The notes under the pieces are model-generated. The model was not told where the DNA came from and did no database searches. It saw only the letters and a list, made by a program, of their open reading frames with translations. Positions 45,100-53,584 of a stretch of 64,000 bases of DNA are shown piece after piece (position 1 is the stretch's first letter; each line of letters begins with the position of its first letter). Position numbers and translations under genes: made by a program. Source of the DNA: Prevotella sp. AGR2160. GTDB taxonomy: Bacteria > Bacteroidota > Bacteroidia > Bacteroidales > Bacteroidaceae. The stretch spans positions 1 through 64,000 of the forward strand of contig NZ_AUJK01000011.1 of NCBI RefSeq assembly GCF_000424185.1. The letters are read 5' to 3'.

Positions 45100-45132
45100 T
45101 GGTTTCTGTTTTTATAGCTCGCGATAGATTTT

Positions 45133-45906
45133 TTAGCCTTCCATTCTTCTTCTGAATTCCGCACAAGTGATAGCGGTAGCGATGGCGACATTCAGACTGT
45201 CGGCAGTGGGGCGGCCTGCGGGAAAGTTGGGAATGAGCAGACGGTGCGTCACCCTGCGGGCGATGGCCGGTGAGATGCCATTGCCCTCGTTGCCCATGAT
45301 GATCACGCCATAAGGCGAGAGCGGCTGACTGTAAATGTCCTGTCCGTCGAGGAGGGTGCCGTAGATGGGTGTTTCCTTGGGGATATTGTCGAGGAATTTA
45401 TCCAGGGACATGTAGTGCAACCGGACGCGGGCGATACTTCCCATGGTGGCTTGTACGACCTTCGGATTGTAGACATCAGCGGTCTCTTCGGAACAGATGA
45501 TGTCTGTGATGCCGAACCAGTCGGCGATACGGATGATCGTACCGAGGTTGCCGGGATCCTGCACACCGTCAAGGGCGAGGACGAGGTCGGTAGTAGGGTC
45601 GGGGAGTGGGATGTCTTTATGAGCCAAAGGGAAGAGGGCGAGGACCTCCTGGGGGTGTTGCAGGAAACTGACTTTCCGCAACTCATCGGAGGTGACGGAG
45701 ATGATCTCTTCCGCCTGAATCTGTCCCTCGTGATCCTGCAGCCAACTGTCGGTGGCTACCAGAATGCTTGCCGGCATGACGGCCATGAGGTCACCAACTA
45801 CCTTCGGACCTTCGGCCACGAAACGTCCTTCCTGTTGCCGTTGCTTCTTCTGTTGCAGGGCATGTATCAATTTTATCTTCGCCTTACTGAGCATCGTTTT
45901 CTTCAT
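45133..45906 (-). CDS. TrmH/SpoU family RNA 2'-O-methyltransferase
   Basis: This 257-residue knotted methyltransferase has an N-terminal substrate-binding domain (RFVAEGPKVVGDLM) and the SPOUT motifs: LVLALDGVQDPGNLGTIIRI, VIIMGNEGNGISPAIA and IPNFPAGRPTADSLNVAIAT. It methylates ribose in rRNA or tRNA; the target is unknown. The ATG at 45906 (MKKTMLSK) is preferred over 45921 since it lies just after a TAAATTTG promoter element on the minus strand (45926-45919). Confidence 0.9.
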   Translation of the reverse strand: MKKTMLSKAKIKLIHALQQKKQRQQEGRFVAEGPKVVGDLMAVMPASILVATDSWLQDHEGQIQAEEIISVTSDELRKVSFLQHPQEVLALFPLAHKDIPLPDPTTDLVLALDGVQDPGNLGTIIRIADWFGITDIICSEETADVYNPKVVQATMGSIARVRLHYMSLDKFLDNIPKETPIYGTLLDGQDIYSQPLSPYGVIIMGNEGNGISPAIARRVTHRLLIPNFPAGRPTADSLNVAIATAITCAEFRRRMEG

Positions 45907-46017
45907 TTTAATGTCTTGCAAATTTACGGAAAATCTTCCGAATCCCGTTCAAAAGACAAGATTTTTTTCGACGTAGGACTTTTTGACGTAAAAAAAATGA
46001 AAATTTGCCTCCTTTTC

Positions 46018-46048
46018 TTTGTCAATCGGAGAAAAGTGATTAATTTTG
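46018..46048 (+). promoter_or_regulatory. bamD promoter
   Basis: TTTG at 46018-46021, a 19-base spacer, then TAATTTTG at 46041-46048. AGGAG follows just before the ATG at 46068. Confidence 0.75.
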
Positions 46049-46067
46049 CACTTCAAACGATAGGAGT

Positions 46068-46934
46068 ATGAAGAAAAGATCATTCATCGTTTCCGTCCTT
46101 GGAGCCTTCGTGCTCGGACTGTCTCTCAGCAGCTGTTCGCCGGAATCCGCCAAAGTATATAAGTCGCAAGACTACGCTTATAAATATGAATATGCCAAGG
46201 ACTGTTTTGCCCGTGGCAAATATAGTCGTGCCATTCCGTTGCTTCAGGAACTTGTGACGATCGAGAAAGGAACCGACAACGGTGAGGAGTGCTTGTATAT
46301 GTTGGCCATGGCCGAGCATAATATGGGTGACTGGCAGACCGCATCGGATTATTTCAAGAAATATTTCCAGAGTTATCCGAAAGGACAGTATGCCGAGGCC
46401 GCTGAGTATTATGTTGGTGAGAGCCTCTATCGTTCCACACCAGAGCCCCGTCTGGACCAGAGCCAGACGCTGTTGGCTATTCAGGCTTTTCAGGAATATC
46501 TTGATCTCTATCCCCAGGCCCGTTATAAGAGTCAGGCTCAGGATCGTCTGCTGAAGTTGCAGGATAAGCTTGTGACGAAGGAGTATTACGCAGCCAAGCT
46601 CTATTACGATCTCGGCACGTATTTCGGCAATTGTACGAATGGCGGCAATAATTATCAGGCTTGCATTGTGACGGCACAGAATGCGATCAATGACTATCCC
46701 TATAGTGACCGTCGCGAGGATTTTGCCATTCTTGTCATGAAGGCCAAGTATGAGTTGGCCCGTATGAGTGTGGAGTCAAAGCAGTATGACCGTTATCAGG
46801 ATGCCGAGGATGAATGCTACGGATTCCTAAACCAGTATCCGGACAGTAAGGAGCGTGTCAATGCGGAGAAATATATCAAGAGCTGTCAGGATTATCTGGC
46901 TAATCACACTCAGACGAACGAGCTCGGGAAGTAA
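46068..46934 (+). CDS. bamD: Outer-membrane assembly lipoprotein BamD
   Basis: This 288-residue lipoprotein has a lipobox ending at Cys23 (LSLSSC) and TPR-like repeats through the length, including YEYAKDCFARGKYSRAIPLL, DWQTASDYFKKYFQSYPKGQ and ALQAFQEYLDLYP-type units. BamD is the essential partner of BamA in inserting beta-barrel proteins. It leads a bamD-rpoZ-DUF4293 cluster, an order I recognise from Bacteroidetes. It is anchored to the inner face of the outer membrane. Confidence 0.92.
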   Translation: MKKRSFIVSVLGAFVLGLSLSSCSPESAKVYKSQDYAYKYEYAKDCFARGKYSRAIPLLQELVTIEKGTDNGEECLYMLAMAEHNMGDWQTASDYFKKYFQSYPKGQYAEAAEYYVGESLYRSTPEPRLDQSQTLLAIQAFQEYLDLYPQARYKSQAQDRLLKLQDKLVTKEYYAAKLYYDLGTYFGNCTNGGNNYQACIVTAQNAINDYPYSDRREDFAILVMKAKYELARMSVESKQYDRYQDAEDECYGFLNQYPDSKERVNAEKYIKSCQDYLANHTQTNELGK

Positions 46935-47000
46935 ATAAAAAAGTTTGAAGGTGTCATGCCATCAAAAATTACGAAGAAAGATTAGTACTAATAAATATTT

Positions 47001-47369
47001 ATGGATTACAAGAAGTCAAAAGCACCGGTCAACACCGTTACCCGTAACCTTCAGGATCTCTGGAAGGAGACAGGAAATATCTATGAGAGTGTTGCCATTA
47101 TTGCGAAACGGAGCAATCAGATCGCAGCAGAGATCAAACAAGACCTGAGCAAGAAGTTGGCAGAGTTCGCTTCTTATAATGACTCTCTGGAGGAGGTCTT
47201 TGAGAATCGTGAGCAGATAGAGATCTCCCGTTACTATGAGAAACTGCCGAAGCCTACCTTGCTTGCCACGCAGGAGTTCCTGGATGGTAATGTCTACTGG
47301 CGTGATCCTTCTCAGGATCAGCAGAATGAGGAAGCTCAGGCAGAGAAGAGTGAGGAGGATAATCTGTAA
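47001..47369 (+). CDS. rpoZ: RNA polymerase omega subunit
   Basis: This 122-residue protein is the Bacteroidetes form of omega/Rpb6. It contains NIYESVAIIAKRSNQIAAEI (the Rpb6-like helix) and a FENREQIEISRYYEKLPKPT segment, with an acidic tail. Omega helps assemble and stabilise the beta' subunit. It is 66 bases after bamD and three bases before the DUF4293 gene. Confidence 0.85.
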   Translation: MDYKKSKAPVNTVTRNLQDLWKETGNIYESVAIIAKRSNQIAAEIKQDLSKKLAEFASYNDSLEEVFENREQIEISRYYEKLPKPTLLATQEFLDGNVYWRDPSQDQQNEEAQAEKSEEDNL

Positions 47370-47372
47370 GCG

Positions 47373-47825
47373 ATGATACAGCGTAAGCAGTCTCTTTTTC
47401 TGCTCTGTGCGTTGATCCTGACCATCCTCACCCTCTGTCTTCCCTTGGGAACCCTTGAGCCGAAGGCACTGACAGGAGCCGTTGCCGTGACGGAGTTTAC
47501 GACACTGCCTTTGGAGAGTGCGGGGATCATGGGATGGATTGGCCGTGGAGCCCTTATACTGAGTGCCGTCGTCTGTCTGTTGTCGATTTTCGATTTCAAG
47601 GACCGGAAGCGACAGATGGACGAGACGGTATTCTGCATCATTCTGTGTGTGCTTTGGGCCGTGGTGGCAGGCTATCGAGCTTTCGCCGTCTTCCCCGCTG
47701 TAGGCTCTTTCACGTTTCATTGGAGTGCTATTTTGCCCGTTGTCAATATCATCCTTTACCTCATGGCCCGTCATGGCATCAAGCAAGATGAAGAGTTGAT
47801 CAAGTCCATGGACAGAATAAGATAA
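47373..47825 (+). CDS. DUF4293 family membrane protein
   Basis: This 150-residue protein has four hydrophobic segments (about 8-25, 50-68, 85-103 and 112-132). It begins MIQRKQSLFLLCALILTIL, typical of the Bacteroidetes DUF4293 family found next to rpoZ. Function is unknown. Its start is three bases after the rpoZ stop. Confidence 0.85.
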   Translation: MIQRKQSLFLLCALILTILTLCLPLGTLEPKALTGAVAVTEFTTLPLESAGIMGWIGRGALILSAVVCLLSIFDFKDRKRQMDETVFCIILCVLWAVVAGYRAFAVFPAVGSFTFHWSAILPVVNIILYLMARHGIKQDEELIKSMDRIR

Positions 47826-47913
47826 TGGAGAATGGACAATGGAGAATAGATAATGGATAATAGATAATGGATAATTGGGTGTAAAGCTACGATTATCCAT
47901 TATTTATTTTAAT
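47823..47913. repeat. GATAATGGATAAT short tandem repeats
   Basis: A gap of 116 bases holds degenerate tandem units such as AATGGAGAATGGACAATGG and GATAATGGATAATAG, then an inverted ATTATCCATTATTTATT. These could form a weak stem between the DUF4293 and nhaC genes. Confidence 0.65.
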
Positions 47914-47941
47914 CAACAGCTAGTAAGGTATCGACATTAAA

Positions 47942-49354
47942 ATGAAGTATTTTTGGTCCCTTTTTCCTGTCATTTTTTTGGTGGCCTTCCTCTCATTGGT
48001 CATTCATATCTATGGCATTGACGCCCTCTCGGGCCCTAGTCAGCTCGTGCTGATCCTCTCTACAGGTATAGCCGCCATGATCAGCATCTTCTATTTCAAG
48101 CGGCCTTGGAAGGTGCTGGAGGAAGAGATCGGGAAGTCTATCGGGAGTATTGGTGCACCAATCGTCATCCTGTTGCTCATCGGCATGCTCTCAGGAACGT
48201 GGATGACGAGTGGTATTGTTCCTACCTTTATCTATTATGGCATGCAACTCATCAATCCGCGCGTCTTCCTGCTGTCGAGTTGTGTTATCTCCGCCATCGT
48301 CTCCGTCATGACAGGAAGCTCATGGACGACGGTGGCAACGATAGGTATCGCCTTGATGGGTATCGGTCGTGCAGAAGGTTTTAGTGACGGTTGGATCGCC
48401 GGTTCTATCCTCTCGGGCGCCTATTTTGGAGATAAGATGTCGCCGCTCTCAGATACCACCGTGTTGGCTTCATCACTCTGTGGCACGCCGTTGTTTACCC
48501 ATATCCGTTATATGGTCATCACGACGGTCCCGGCATTCACGATCACTCTGGTGATCTTCCTTTTCGCCGGTTTCATGGCGCAGAATCCCACGGATGTATC
48601 CACGGTAACATTCACTACAGCCCTAGCCTCGAAATACAACCTGACGCCGTGGCTTTTCATCGTGCCCCTCGTGACAGCATGGATGATTTACCGGAAGATG
48701 CCGGCCATCGTCATCCTCTTTGCCTCTTCCCTGTTGGCGGCAATCTTCGCTGTGATCTTCCAGCCGCAGGTACTCACGGAGATCAGCGGTGCTCCCTATA
48801 GCGCTTTGAGTCTCTTCAAGGGTGCTATGGAGAGTGGATTCGGGACGACGGAGGTGCATACGGGGGTGAAAGCCGTCGATGAGCTTTTGGCGACACGGGG
48901 CATGCAGGGCATGCTGAATACCATTTGGATCATTCTTTGTGCCATTTGTTTCGGCGGTGTCCTCAAGGCCAGTGGCATGTTGCAGCATGTCGTGGAATTG
49001 ATTCTTCCATTGACGGGAACGCGTGTGGGCCTCGTGGCTTCTACGGTGGTATCGGGTATCTTCTTCAATGCCACTGCTGCCGACCAGTTTCTTTCTATCA
49101 TGCTCAATGCAAGTATGTTTTCCGAGATTTATAAAGATGAGGGCTATGAACCAAGGTTGTTGAGCCGAAGTATAGAGGATTCAAGTACCGTTACTTCCGT
49201 GCTTATTCCTTGGAGTACGTGTGGTATGACACAATCTACAGTGCTTGGTGTTCCGACATTGACCTATTTGCCTTACTGTTTCTTCAATCTTTTGGCGCCA
49301 TTGGTAAGTATCACCGTGGCGGCTATAGGTTATAAGATTTATCGGAATAGATAA
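47942..49354 (+). CDS. nhaC: NhaC-family Na+/H+ antiporter
   Basis: This 470-residue protein has about 12 membrane segments. The NhaC conserved blocks are present: IGMLSGTWMTSGIVPTFIYY, TGSSWTTVATIGIALMGIG and GAYFGDKMSPLSDTTVLAS, followed later by ILCAICFGGVLKASGMLQ and EDSSTVTSVLIPWSTCGMTQ. It exchanges Na+ for H+ and so connects with the NQR sodium pump encoded at 53.6-59.3 kb. Some NhaC-like proteins carry malate and lactate instead; this is not excluded. Confidence 0.9.
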   Translation: MKYFWSLFPVIFLVAFLSLVIHIYGIDALSGPSQLVLILSTGIAAMISIFYFKRPWKVLEEEIGKSIGSIGAPIVILLLIGMLSGTWMTSGIVPTFIYYGMQLINPRVFLLSSCVISAIVSVMTGSSWTTVATIGIALMGIGRAEGFSDGWIAGSILSGAYFGDKMSPLSDTTVLASSLCGTPLFTHIRYMVITTVPAFTITLVIFLFAGFMAQNPTDVSTVTFTTALASKYNLTPWLFIVPLVTAWMIYRKMPAIVILFASSLLAAIFAVIFQPQVLTEISGAPYSALSLFKGAMESGFGTTEVHTGVKAVDELLATRGMQGMLNTIWIILCAICFGGVLKASGMLQHVVELILPLTGTRVGLVASTVVSGIFFNATAADQFLSIMLNASMFSEIYKDEGYEPRLLSRSIEDSSTVTSVLIPWSTCGMTQSTVLGVPTLTYLPYCFFNLLAPLVSITVAAIGYKIYRNR

Positions 49355-49397
49355 GTAATATGCAGGAACCTCAGTTTTTGTCAGTGAGGAAAAATAA

Positions 49398-49437
49398 AAA
49401 AGTCCGGATATTGATCTCACGACCGACCCGGACTTTA
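49398..49437 (-). terminator. Terminator downstream of the FecCD gene
   Basis: On the minus strand, AAAGTCCGG pairs with CCGGACTTT around a 20-base loop and runs into TTTTTTATTTTT. Confidence 0.75.
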
Positions 49438-49470
49438 ATGTCTGTGACAACAGCCACATTTACTATTCAT
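49435..49470 (-). CDS. Possible 11-residue Cys/His-rich peptide
   Basis: ATG at 49470 starts MNSKCGCCHRH-stop, with an AGAGGA ribosome-site-like sequence eight bases upstream and the stop codon in the terminator stem. Three Cys and two His in eleven residues suggest metal binding. It is too short to be sure it is translated; it could be chance. Confidence 0.25.
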   Translation of the reverse strand: MNSKCGCCHRH

Positions 49471-49703
49471 GGCATTCCTCTGAGCAAAATGGGTCAAGAG
49501 TTTGGGGACTCTTGTTGGTTACTGTATTACTTTACTTAACTTTACGCTTTGTCCTATATGAGACTACTCTTGTACTTGTTTCATAGTTTTGATGTAAATG
49601 ATGGTATTTCGTTTAATCTCATGGGCTGATTTTTTACTTCTTTAACGTTACTGTTGCGTAATGTTTCAGAATGGAATCTGCGAGAGACAAATAAGTCGTG
49701 ATT

Positions 49704-50705
49704 CTAACTTTTTCTAAGAATAACGTAAATGATGACCGGGGCTCCGAAAAGTGGGGTGACAGCGTTGATGGGGATGATGGTGCCATTGGAGGGAAGAGTA
49801 GAGATCAAGAGACAGAGGAGGGCCAGTGCACTGCCGCTGAGCGCTGTCATGGGAATGAGGAGACGGTGGTCATCACTCTGAATGATCAATCTGGCGATGT
49901 GGGGAACAGCGAGCCCAATGAAGGTGATCGGTCCGCAAAAAGCTGTGACAACGGCCGTAAGGAGTCCCGTAAGTAACAGTAGATACCCTCGTATTCTTTT
50001 GATATTGATGCCAAGGCTACGTGCATAGCCTGCGCCGAGGAGGAGTGTGTTTAGTGGTTTGACAAGGAGGAAGGAGAGTAGTAGCCCTATGATGATTAGT
50101 ATGGCGAGGAGGGGCATATCATCAAGAGAAACGCCTCCGAAATTTCCCATTCCCCATAACATATAATTTTTCACACCGCTTTCTGTGGCAAAGTAGTTAA
50201 GTAGGGATATGATACTCCCGGCCAGATAGCCCGTCATAAGCCCAATAATCAGGAGCATGACGTGGTCTTTGACCATAGTCGACACGGCAAATATGATAGC
50301 CGTCACGGTCATGGCTCCTAAAAAGGCGGCGATAATGATGGCTGCATAGTCTCCTGTTGCGACGGCACCCCCGCCCATCCCCAGCATCACCAGCGCTACG
50401 CCGACCCCGGCGCCACTATTAATACCGAAGACATCAGGGCCTGCGAGGGCGTTGGCGAAGGCCGTCTGTAGCATCAGGCCGCTCACGGCTAACGCACTTC
50501 CTGCGAGGATGGCTGTCAGTGCTTGTGGGAGTCTGCTCTCCAGGATGATATATTGCCAAGAGGGATTTTGAGCCGTCCCGCCGAAAAGGACCTGGAGGAT
50601 ATCCCTTATCGGTATAGCGACAGAGCCGAAGAGCAGGTTTAGCATTAGGAGTACGATGACCGCTAGGGCCATCAGGGGTATGATACTGACACGTGAGGAG
50701 TTCAT
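49704..50705 (-). CDS. FecCD-family ABC transporter permease
   Basis: This 333-residue permease has nine or ten hydrophobic segments and the family motifs: LPQALTAILAGSALAVSGLM, QTAFANALAGPDVFGINSGA, and the cytoplasmic coupling segment ARSLGINIKRIRGY, then FCGPITFIGLAVPHIARLI. Members import ferric siderophores, haem or cobalamin with a binding protein and an ATPase. Neither partner gene is present on either side: nhaC lies downstream and PBP1A upstream. So either it works with subunits encoded elsewhere or the operon has broken up. Confidence 0.92.
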   Translation of the reverse strand: MNSSRVSIIPLMALAVIVLLMLNLLFGSVAIPIRDILQVLFGGTAQNPSWQYIILESRLPQALTAILAGSALAVSGLMLQTAFANALAGPDVFGINSGAGVGVALVMLGMGGGAVATGDYAAIIIAAFLGAMTVTAIIFAVSTMVKDHVMLLIIGLMTGYLAGSIISLLNYFATESGVKNYMLWGMGNFGGVSLDDMPLLAILIIIGLLLSFLLVKPLNTLLLGAGYARSLGINIKRIRGYLLLLTGLLTAVVTAFCGPITFIGLAVPHIARLIIQSDDHRLLIPMTALSGSALALLCLLISTLPSNGTIIPINAVTPLFGAPVIIYVILRKS

Positions 50706-50753
50706 GACACTGGCGACAGAAGTTAATCGAAGAGGGTATTAAAAAGATAAAGA

Positions 50754-50783
50754 GTAGGTGGCCGTCAAATGGCGGTCACCTAC
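50754..50783. repeat. Family B palindromic repeat (copy 5)
   Basis: GTAGGTGGCCGTCAAATGGC followed by GGTCACCTAC forms a hairpin 14 bases downstream of the PBP1A stop (minus strand). Confidence 0.85.
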
Positions 50784-50796
50784 TCCGGTAATTTCT

Positions 50797-53391
50797 TTAG
50801 AGATTATCGAAATTGACAGTCTGCTCTGTCGGATGATGTCTCTTCTTTTTCTCCGGCGCAGCAGAAGAAGCATTGCTGTTGGAAGTGTTCGAAGAAGATC
50901 CTACCTGTCCGGCCTGTGGAGAATTGGCATCCGTGGGCCTTTGGATATCCGGATTATCCTCATCATCCATATCGATCTCATCGAGGTCGATATTCTGCGT
51001 GGAGTCTTGTGCTGTTGTTGTCTGTACCTTAGGCTTCGGCGCGTAACTTGCACATTCATACATATCTTTTGTGATATCATCTTCCTCCGTGGGCATTCTC
51101 CATTTACCATGATATTGGCGGAAATGGGGGTCTGCTAATAGTTTCTGGAGGAAGAGACCGCAGATAGGCAGTGCCGTTCGCGATCCTTGTCCGAGCGCTC
51201 CTGTACGGAAGTGAATACTTCGGTATTCACCACCTACCCATGCACCGACGACGAGATTGGGTGATACAGCCATGAACCAAGCATCGGAGTGGTTGTTGGA
51301 AGTACCTGTCTTTCCACCGAAATCAGTGTCATGGACATTGCCTACGAAGCCGAGAAGGCCGGAACCGGTACCACCTGGTTCCGTCAGGTCACCTTTGAGC
51401 ATTTGCTGCATCAGAAGGGCACTCTTTGTTGGGATCACCTGGTTATCTTCCTTCGGCCCCTCGTAGACCACATTTCCGTCATGGTCAACGATCTTTGTCA
51501 CGAGGACGGGAGCGTGGTGACGACCGTAGTCGGCGACGGTGCAATACGCGTTGACGAGTTCGAGGAGGTTGACATCGGAGGATCCGAGGGCCAGTGACGG
51601 CTCGTCATCGAGTGGACTGGTGATACCCATAGCCTGCGCTGTAGCGATGATTCGCTTGATGCCAACTTCCTGGCCCAGTCTTACTGCGACAGAGTTGATA
51701 CTCTTGGCAAAAGCACTCTTCAGGGGCATCGAGTCACCGGAGAAAGTACCATTGGCATTGCCCGGTGTCCAGGTGACCATCTCATGTTTCTTCTTATCAT
51801 AAACCTGCATGGAGATATATTCATCGCGGCGTTTATCACACGGTGTTATCCCCTGATTCATGGCCTCGGTATAGACGAAGAGTTTAAAAGTAGAACCTGG
51901 CTGACGCATAGCGGTAGCCTTGTCGTATTTCCAGTGGTCGAAATCGATATCGCCTACCCATGCTTTTACCTGTCCACTCTGGGGCTCCATGGCAACCATC
52001 GCACAGTGCATGAAGGTTGTCATATATTTGATGGAGTCTTCCGATGTCATGATCTTTGTCACCTCACCCTTGTCATAATCAAAGACTTTCACAGGGTGTT
52101 TCCACTCCCGATAGTAGTAGTTGATGGAATCCGGTTGATTCGGGAAACGGTTGAGGAGCGCTTTGTAGAATGGTTGCCGCTGTGCAATCTGCAGGATGAA
52201 GTCGGGGATGACATGACCGTTCTCATCAATCCACGGCTCCTGTCCAAGCCAGTTGCCTTTGCCAGCCTGGTCACGGTGGATGGACCAGTGGTCATTGAAG
52301 AGCCGCTGCACCTCCTTCATCTGTTTTCGGGCGGCATCTTCCGCATATTTCTGCATACGCGTATCAATAGTGGTATAGATCTTCAAGCCACTGGCATAAA
52401 GATCCATGCCATTCTCATCGCACCAGTCTTTGAGGTAGGATGCGACGGCTTCACGGAAATATTTAGCCTGTCCGTCATAATTCTCCTCAATCTTGAAGTC
52501 GAGTTTGATGGGGATTTGAGAGATAGAGTCACAGGCAGCACGTGTAAGGTCACCGTGCGTAACCATATTATTGAGAACGGTATTTCTGCGGCGGAGACTG
52601 TTTTTCGGGTTGGTCTTCGGGTTATAATAACTCGTCGCTTTGAGCATACCCACGAGGACGGCTGCCTGTTCGGTCGTGAGGTCCTTCGGCGTCGTGTTGA
52701 AATAGGTCTTTGAGGCTGTCTTGATACCGTAGGCGTTGTTACCGAAGTCAACGGTGTTAGCATACATCGTCAGGATCTCTTTCTTGTTGTATACCGTCTC
52801 GAGTTTTGTGGCAATGATCCACTCCTTACTCTTCACGATAAGGATCTTCAGCCCCGGGACATGTCCGAGCAGTCCGGTGGAATACTGTGACCGGACGCGG
52901 AACATATTCTTGGCCAACTGTTGGGAGATGGTGGAGGCACCACGGCCGTCATGGCGCAGGATGGCATCTTTCATGGCACTGAAGATGCCGACGAAGTCGA
53001 CGGCCATACCACGTGGACGCTTAAAGTATCGCTCATCCTCCGTATCGATAAGAGCATGGAAGAAGTCGGGGTTGATCTCTTCATATTTCACGGGCGAACG
53101 GTTCTCGTCGAAATATTTACCGATGAGGACTCCGTCAGCACTGTAAATCTCTGATGCCTCATGGACACCGGGATCAAGGATACCGGAGAAATAGCCGGGA
53201 CTCTTACCGAAGAGCCAGAGGAAATTGATGTCTACAGCCCCCAGATAGAGGAAGAAGGCCACGATGACAGAAGCAATAGCGATGCCCGTTTTCTTCCACC
53301 ACGGTTTGTCGCGATAGAGAGATTTATACCAGGGCCAGAACCGTTTTGCCTTGTCCCATGCCCAGGCAATGAGCTTTTTGATTTTTTTCAT
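50797..53391 (-). CDS. Bifunctional penicillin-binding protein 1A
   Basis: This 864-residue peptidoglycan synthase has a cytoplasmic basic start and one membrane helix (about 33-55). The GT51 glycosyltransferase domain follows (catalytic Glu in IDTEDERYFKRPRGMAVDFV and GRGASTISQQLAKNMF). The transpeptidase domain has the SxxK serine in RQPGSTFKLFVY and the KTGTS motif in FGGKTGTSNNHSD. The C-terminus (about 800-864) is disordered and rich in Asp, Ser and Gln. It is a single gene on the inner membrane facing the periplasm. Confidence 0.95.
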   Translation of the reverse strand: MKKIKKLIAWAWDKAKRFWPWYKSLYRDKPWWKKTGIAIASVIVAFFLYLGAVDINFLWLFGKSPGYFSGILDPGVHEASEIYSADGVLIGKYFDENRSPVKYEEINPDFFHALIDTEDERYFKRPRGMAVDFVGIFSAMKDAILRHDGRGASTISQQLAKNMFRVRSQYSTGLLGHVPGLKILIVKSKEWIIATKLETVYNKKEILTMYANTVDFGNNAYGIKTASKTYFNTTPKDLTTEQAAVLVGMLKATSYYNPKTNPKNSLRRRNTVLNNMVTHGDLTRAACDSISQIPIKLDFKIEENYDGQAKYFREAVASYLKDWCDENGMDLYASGLKIYTTIDTRMQKYAEDAARKQMKEVQRLFNDHWSIHRDQAGKGNWLGQEPWIDENGHVIPDFILQIAQRQPFYKALLNRFPNQPDSINYYYREWKHPVKVFDYDKGEVTKIMTSEDSIKYMTTFMHCAMVAMEPQSGQVKAWVGDIDFDHWKYDKATAMRQPGSTFKLFVYTEAMNQGITPCDKRRDEYISMQVYDKKKHEMVTWTPGNANGTFSGDSMPLKSAFAKSINSVAVRLGQEVGIKRIIATAQAMGITSPLDDEPSLALGSSDVNLLELVNAYCTVADYGRHHAPVLVTKIVDHDGNVVYEGPKEDNQVIPTKSALLMQQMLKGDLTEPGGTGSGLLGFVGNVHDTDFGGKTGTSNNHSDAWFMAVSPNLVVGAWVGGEYRSIHFRTGALGQGSRTALPICGLFLQKLLADPHFRQYHGKWRMPTEEDDITKDMYECASYAPKPKVQTTTAQDSTQNIDLDEIDMDDEDNPDIQRPTDANSPQAGQVGSSSNTSNSNASSAAPEKKKRHHPTEQTVNFDNL

Positions 53392-53526
53392 TTCGTTCAG
53401 AACTGTGTTTGCTTATCAAACTATATTTTTGCAAAGATACGCTTTTCTCGCCAAACGGCCATCAAAGACGCGAAAAATTTATAATTTGTTTATAGTTTTT
53501 GGACACAGAAGGAGGTTACTAAAAAT

Positions 53527-53561
53527 AAAGCCATCGAATACCTTTGTATTCGATGGCTTCC
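53527..53561 (-). terminator. nqr operon terminator
   Basis: On the minus strand, AAGCCATCGAATAC pairs perfectly with GTATTCGATGGCTT around AAAG and is followed by TATTTTTAG, 24 bases after the nqrF stop. Confidence 0.9.
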
Positions 53562-53584
53562 TTAGAGTATGATATTCTTTTTAC

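Larger units (their letters stand above)
49355..49703. other. 349-bp gap between nhaC and the FecCD gene
   Basis: This stretch holds no gene over 60 residues. It contains a minus-strand terminator (49398-49437), a tiny minus-strand Cys/His-rich frame (49435-49470) and a 7-bp hairpin CAAGAGT-TTGGGG-ACTCTTG at 49496-49515. The remainder is AT-rich and featureless. No plausible coding remnant of an ABC system was seen. Confidence 0.6.

Noticed and set aside
47823..47913. GATAATGGATAAT tandem units as a phase-variation tract
   Set aside because: The units are degenerate, lie 30 bases before nhaC and outside any reading frame or recognisable promoter spacer.
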